DNA of 8,250 bases from contig JAICSG010000143.1 in the NCBI GenBank assembly GCA_025937035.1, positions 1-8,250 on the forward strand, written 5' to 3'. This stretch comes from Thermoanaerobaculia bacterium. GTDB taxonomy: Bacteria > Acidobacteriota > Thermoanaerobaculia > Multivoradales > UBA5704. The position numbers were made by a program, and so were the translations under genes. Each line of letters opens with the position of its first letter. The stretch's first letter is position 1. Positions 5,506-8,250 of this stretch are shown here, one piece after another. The notes under the pieces are model-generated. The model had not been told where the DNA came from. It made no database searches and worked only from the letters and a program-made list of their open reading frames with translations.

Positions 5506-5529
5506 GGACGGCCGTCCTCTCGCGAGGAC
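5506..5529. promoter_or_regulatory. Two adjoining dyads, candidate activator-binding site
   Basis: A perfect 12-bp palindrome GGACGGCCGTCC (5506-5517) overlaps a second dyad GTCCTC-TCGC-GAGGAC (5514-5529). Their centres lie about 10 bp, one helical turn, apart. They sit about 105-125 bp upstream of the predicted sigma-54 start near 5633, within the usual range for enhancer-binding activators. The function is inferred from position and symmetry only. In a GC-rich genome some such palindromes arise by chance. Confidence 0.4.
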
Positions 5530-5606
5530 ATCACGGGCCGGTGACCTCCCCGGCATCCTTGCTTCTAAACCCTTCTTCTACATAGGTTTGGGATCGCGGG
5601 ATCCGA

Positions 5607-5622
5607 TGGCACCCGCATTGCT
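5607..5622 (+). promoter_or_regulatory. Sigma-54 (-24/-12) promoter of the first VWFA-related gene
   Basis: TGGCACC-CGCA-TTGCT carries the same conserved bases and spacing as the site before the 305-aa gene; counting the preceding A, the two sites agree at 14 of 17 positions. GC at 5620-5621 (-13/-12) predicts a start near 5633, with a leader of 26 nt containing GAGGAG (5645-5650) 8 nt before the ATG at 5659. It lies downstream of the intrinsic terminator, as expected for a genuine independent promoter. Confidence 0.8.
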
Positions 5623-5658
5623 CTCTGGGGAATTTCGTTCGAAAGAGGAGAGGCTAAA

Positions 5659-7407
5659 ATGATGATCCGATACAGATGCATCCTGGCAGGTCTGGCCTGG
5701 ATGGTCTCGTCCGCGCTGGCTGGGGCGCAGGGGGAGCCCGCCTCGCCCTCGTTCGGCGAGTCGATCGACGTGCGGGTGGTCAACGTCGAGGCGGTGGTGA
5801 CCGACCGTCAGGGCCACCGCGTCACCGGCCTCAAGCCGGAGGATTTCCGCCTGCGCGTCGACGGCCGGGAGGTCCCGGTCGAGTACTTCAGCGAGGTGCG
5901 CGACGGCGAGGCCCTCGCGACGGCCCCCGAGACGGCTCAGCCCCAGGCGGCCAGGCCCGGCGGGCCGGCGGTGCAGGGAGTGGCCGAGGGGCGGGTCGGC
6001 ACCTATTACCTCCTGTACATCGACGACTACTTCTCGGTCCCCTCCCAGCGCAACGCGGTGCTCAAGGCGCTCAAGGCCGACCTCGGCCGCCTGGGGCCGG
6101 AGGACCGCATGGCGATCGTCGCCTATGGCGGCGGGCGGCTCACCATGCTCTCCAACTGGTCGGGCTCGGCCGCCGATCTGGGGCGCGCGTTCGACCAGGC
6201 CATGGCCCGCCGGGGGGGCGGCTCCGCCCGGCTGGCCGAGCGGACCAGCGCGGACTCCGACCAGGCGTTCGAGGAGCTGGCGGCCAACGCCGACGGCGAT
6301 TCCCTCCCGGAGATCGCCCTGGCGCCGGGGCTGAGCCCTCTCCAGCGGCTCTACGCGACCGGACTGGCCCGCCAGGTCCAGGGGGACATCCAGGCGGCGG
6401 TGAGCGCCATGCGGGCCTTCGCGGCGCCGCGCGGGCGCAAGGTGATGCTGCTGCTCTCGGGAGGGTGGCCGTTCGCGATCGAGAGCTACGTAAGCCGCGG
6501 CGGCGGCAGGCTCGTCACCAAGGAGCAGCAGCTCCCCGGTGGGGAGACCCTCTACCGGCCGCTCTCCAACACGGCCAACCTTCTGGGCTATACCCTCTAT
6601 CCCGTCGACGTCCCGGGCATTCAGGCCGGCGCGGCGGAGATCACGGCCGCCAACCCGCCCGGCGCCGCGGCGCCGAGCCCGCCGCGCAAATCCGGCCTGG
6701 TGGCCGCCTCCCCCGGCGACCTTCAGCTGCCGGTGGACGTCGGCGGCGGCAACGTCCCCGAAGAGGAGGTCGAGGGGTCGCTCAAATATCTCGCCCAGGA
6801 GACCGGCGGCGAGCCGCTGCTCAACACCAACCGCGGGCTGGCCCTCGCCGTCGCCCGCGAGGACACCCGCTCGTTCTACTGGCTGGGCTTCTCGCCGGGC
6901 TGGAAGCACGACGACAAGGATCACCGCATCGAGTTGGAGACGCGGCGCAGGGACCTCCGGGTGCGCACCCGCTCGGGCTTCCTCGACCTCTCGCGCAAGG
7001 CCGAGGTGACGATGGCGGTCGAGAGCGCGCTGCTCTTCGGCAACCCGCCGGGAGCGCTGTCGATGCCCCTGAAAGCGGGCGAGGCCGTGCGCTCGAAGCA
7101 GGGGGAGATCGAGATCCCGCTCACCCTCGGCCTGCCCGTGGACCTGATGACCGTGGTGCCCGACGGGGCGAAATTCACCGCCCGGCTCGAGCTGCGCTTC
7201 GCCGCCTCGGACGCGGAGGGGAACACCGCCGACATCCCGGTGGTGCCGGTCACCCTCACCTCCGGCCACCCGCCGGCCCCCGGCAAGGTGGTGAGGTACG
7301 AGACCAGGGTCAAGCTGCGCGGCAAGGCCGACCACCTGGTGGTGGCCGCCTACGATCCGCTGAGCGGCAAGATCGCCACGGCGGAGACGGACGTGAAGGT
7401 GCCATAG
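5659..7407 (+). CDS. VWFA-related exported protein (TIGR03436-like), complete
   Basis: A 582-aa exported protein of the type annotated 'VWFA-related Acidobacterial domain'. The function of the family is unknown; von Willebrand A folds usually mediate metal-dependent protein binding. Order of parts: signal peptide (1-23, cleavage near AGA-QG); an N-terminal module VVNVEAVVTDRQG..VTGLKPEDFRLRVDG (about 40-69), the family hallmark; a Pro/Ala-rich linker (about 82-110); and a VWA-like domain from TYYLLYIDDYFS (115-126) through DRMAIVAY (149-156) and KVMLLLSGGW (261-270). The usual family ending follows, FYWLGFSPGWKHDDKDHRIELETRRRDLRVRTRSGF (about 406-441, given here only as its region), then a C-terminal beta-rich extension to 582. 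The MIDAS DxSxS is degenerate, D122-D-Y-F-S126. Strong SD GAGGAG. It has its own sigma-54 promoter and is followed 90 bp later by a paralog. Confidence 0.9.
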   Translation: MMIRYRCILAGLAWMVSSALAGAQGEPASPSFGESIDVRVVNVEAVVTDRQGHRVTGLKPEDFRLRVDGREVPVEYFSEVRDGEALATAPETAQPQAARPGGPAVQGVAEGRVGTYYLLYIDDYFSVPSQRNAVLKALKADLGRLGPEDRMAIVAYGGGRLTMLSNWSGSAADLGRAFDQAMARRGGGSARLAERTSADSDQAFEELAANADGDSLPEIALAPGLSPLQRLYATGLARQVQGDIQAAVSAMRAFAAPRGRKVMLLLSGGWPFAIESYVSRGGGRLVTKEQQLPGGETLYRPLSNTANLLGYTLYPVDVPGIQAGAAEITAANPPGAAAPSPPRKSGLVAASPGDLQLPVDVGGGNVPEEEVEGSLKYLAQETGGEPLLNTNRGLALAVAREDTRSFYWLGFSPGWKHDDKDHRIELETRRRDLRVRTRSGFLDLSRKAEVTMAVESALLFGNPPGALSMPLKAGEAVRSKQGEIEIPLTLGLPVDLMTVVPDGAKFTARLELRFAASDAEGNTADIPVVPVTLTSGHPPAPGKVVRYETRVKLRGKADHLVVAAYDPLSGKIATAETDVKVP

Positions 7408-7426
7408 CCCACGCAGCCGGATGGAC

Positions 7427-7455
7427 GTGACAGGAGCTTGAAACCTTTTTATTCT
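7427..7455 (+). promoter_or_regulatory. Sigma70-like promoter of the second VWFA-related gene
   Basis: GTGACA (7427-7432, 5 of 6 to TTGACA), a 17-bp spacer, and TATTCT (7450-7455, 4 of 6 to TATAAT). Predicted start near 7462, leader about 36 nt, with GGAG (7488-7491) 6 nt before the ATG at 7498. The region from 7441 to 7487 is strikingly AT-rich for this genome. A second TATTCT at 7475-7480 has a weaker -35 partner. No TGGCAC-N5-TTGC motif is present here. Confidence 0.5.
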
Positions 7456-7497
7456 GATGGGCGTAAATAATTAATATTCTATCCATTGGAGACCTCG

Positions 7498-8250
7498 ATG
7501 AGACGATCGCTCGCCCTGTTCCTGTCTCTCTTTTCCCTCTCCGCCGCCGGTGCCCGGGCGGAGGATACGCCGTCGTCCTTCGGTGAATCGATCGACGTGC
7601 GGGTGGTCAACGTCGAGGCGGTGGTGACCGACCGCCAGGGCAACCGCGTCACCGGCCTCAAGCCGGAGGATTTCCGCCTGCGCGTCGACGGCAGGGAGGT
7701 GCCGGTCGAGTACTTCAGCGAGGTGCGGGAGGGGCAGTCCGCCGCTCCGGCCGAGGGGAGCCAGCCGGAGACGGCCAGGCCCGCCGCCGGGGTGCAGCAG
7801 GCGCTGGCCGAGGGGCCGGTCGGCACCTACTACCTGGTCTTCATCGATGACTTCTTCTCGATCCCAGCCCAGCGCAACGCGGTGCTCAAGGGGCTCAAGA
7901 ACGACCTCGGGCGCCTGGGGCCGGCCGACCGCATGGCGATCGTTACTTACGACGGCGGCCGGCTCACCATGCTCTCCAACTGGTCGGGCTCGCCCGCCGA
8001 TCTGGGACGCGCCTTCGATGAGGCCATGGTCCGCCGGACGCGGGCCGTGGGCCGGCTGGCCGAGCGGGCTTCGGCGGAGAGCGATCAGGACTTCTCGAGC
8101 CAGTCCGTCGGCGACGGCGCTCCGCTCGACCTCGCGGCCCAGCAGCCGGGGCTGAGCGACGTCCAGCGCCGTTACGCGTCCGACCTGCTCCGCCAGCTCC
8201 AGGGAGACATCCAGGCGGCCGTGAGCACCCTGCGCGCCTTCGCGTCGCCC
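7498..8250 (+). CDS. VWFA-related exported protein, tandem paralog (cut by window end)
   Basis: The first 251 residues of a second TIGR03436-like protein, open to the window edge without a stop. A signal peptide, MRRSLALFLSLFSLSAAGARA, unrelated in sequence to that of its neighbour, is followed by a nearly identical hallmark module (FGESIDVRVVNVEAVVTDRQ..., from about residue 28). A divergent linker (about 78-105) comes next. The VWA-like domain includes TYYLVFIDDFFS (110-121), DRMAIVTYDGGRLTMLSNW and QGDIQAAVSTLRAFASP, each matching the upstream copy. The metal-site motif is again degenerate (D117-D-F-F-S121). Over 140 bp (7588-7727 against 5761-5900) the two genes differ at only four bases, while linkers, signal peptides and promoters differ clearly. 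It arose by tandem duplication, perhaps with later gene conversion. It appears to be under a sigma70-like rather than sigma-54 promoter. Confidence 0.9.
   Translation, partial: MRRSLALFLSLFSLSAAGARAEDTPSSFGESIDVRVVNVEAVVTDRQGNRVTGLKPEDFRLRVDGREVPVEYFSEVREGQSAAPAEGSQPETARPAAGVQQALAEGPVGTYYLVFIDDFFSIPAQRNAVLKGLKNDLGRLGPADRMAIVTYDGGRLTMLSNWSGSPADLGRAFDEAMVRRTRAVGRLAERASAESDQDFSSQSVGDGAPLDLAAQQPGLSDVQRRYASDLLRQLQGDIQAAVSTLRAFASP

Noticed and set aside
4056..5534. 492-codon minus-strand frame opposite the small membrane gene and the 305-aa gene
   Set aside because: His/Arg/Gln-rich shadow that crosses the divergent promoter region and two genes with good start signals.
5578..7335. 585-codon open frame antisense to the first VWFA gene
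   Set aside because: Composition is rich in Arg, Gly, Pro, Ala and His without recognisable motifs, as expected of an antisense shadow in GC-rich coding DNA. The plus-strand frame has a signal peptide, SD and family motifs.
5676..7430. 584-codon plus-strand frame overlapping the first VWFA gene
   Set aside because: Low-complexity Arg/Gly/Pro/Ala sequence with no SD; an out-of-frame shadow of the VWFA gene.

Overview
The window is about 8.25 kb of very GC-rich bacterial DNA holding eight genes, the first and last cut by the window edges. The best taxonomic clue is the pair of tandem exported proteins at the right end. Both carry the architecture of the 'VWFA-related Acidobacterial domain' family (TIGR03436), which is typical of Acidobacteriota. 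High GC and the rest of the gene content (ExoIII, TerC, ApaG, solo LigC-type ligase) fit a member of that phylum, but genus cannot be judged from the sequence.

Left half, housekeeping and repair. On the minus strand lie the N-terminus of exonuclease III (xthA, 188 leftward) and a TerC/YgdQ-type membrane protein (1045 to 305). The 116-bp gap between them is filled by an inverted cluster of CACGGAC-type repeats that runs into the TerC stop codon. TerC diverges from apaG (1124-1507), and a dyad sits between two promoter-like -10 elements. apaG is followed after 27 bp by an ATP-dependent DNA ligase of the LigC type (1535-2650). That ligase meets a convergent gene stop-to-stop: a secreted protein of probable Tiki/TraB/EreA/ChaN-like fold (4000 to 2651, minus). 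The Tiki-like gene starts at TTG, supported by an SD, a signal peptide and a well-spaced sigma70-type promoter.

Right half, cell-envelope proteins on the plus strand. A 94-residue, almost wholly hydrophobic membrane protein (4140-4424) is followed by an exported 305-aa protein (4512-5429) with a Gly/Tyr/Pro-rich linker and two C-terminal repeats resembling DUF4214. A strong intrinsic terminator closes it. Next come a complete VWFA-related exported protein (5659-7407) and a truncated tandem paralog (7498 to the window end).

The most notable signal is regulatory. Both the 305-aa gene and the first VWFA gene are preceded by textbook sigma-54 (-24/-12) promoters, TGGCACC-N4-TTGCT, correctly placed ahead of the SD and start. 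The second VWFA copy has no such site and instead has a sigma70-like promoter (GTGACA-N17-TATTCT) in an AT-rich island. The paralogs, which share a 140-bp block with only four mismatches, therefore appear to be under different sigma factors. This suggests a small sigma-54-controlled envelope or surface locus of unknown function; that joint role is inference.
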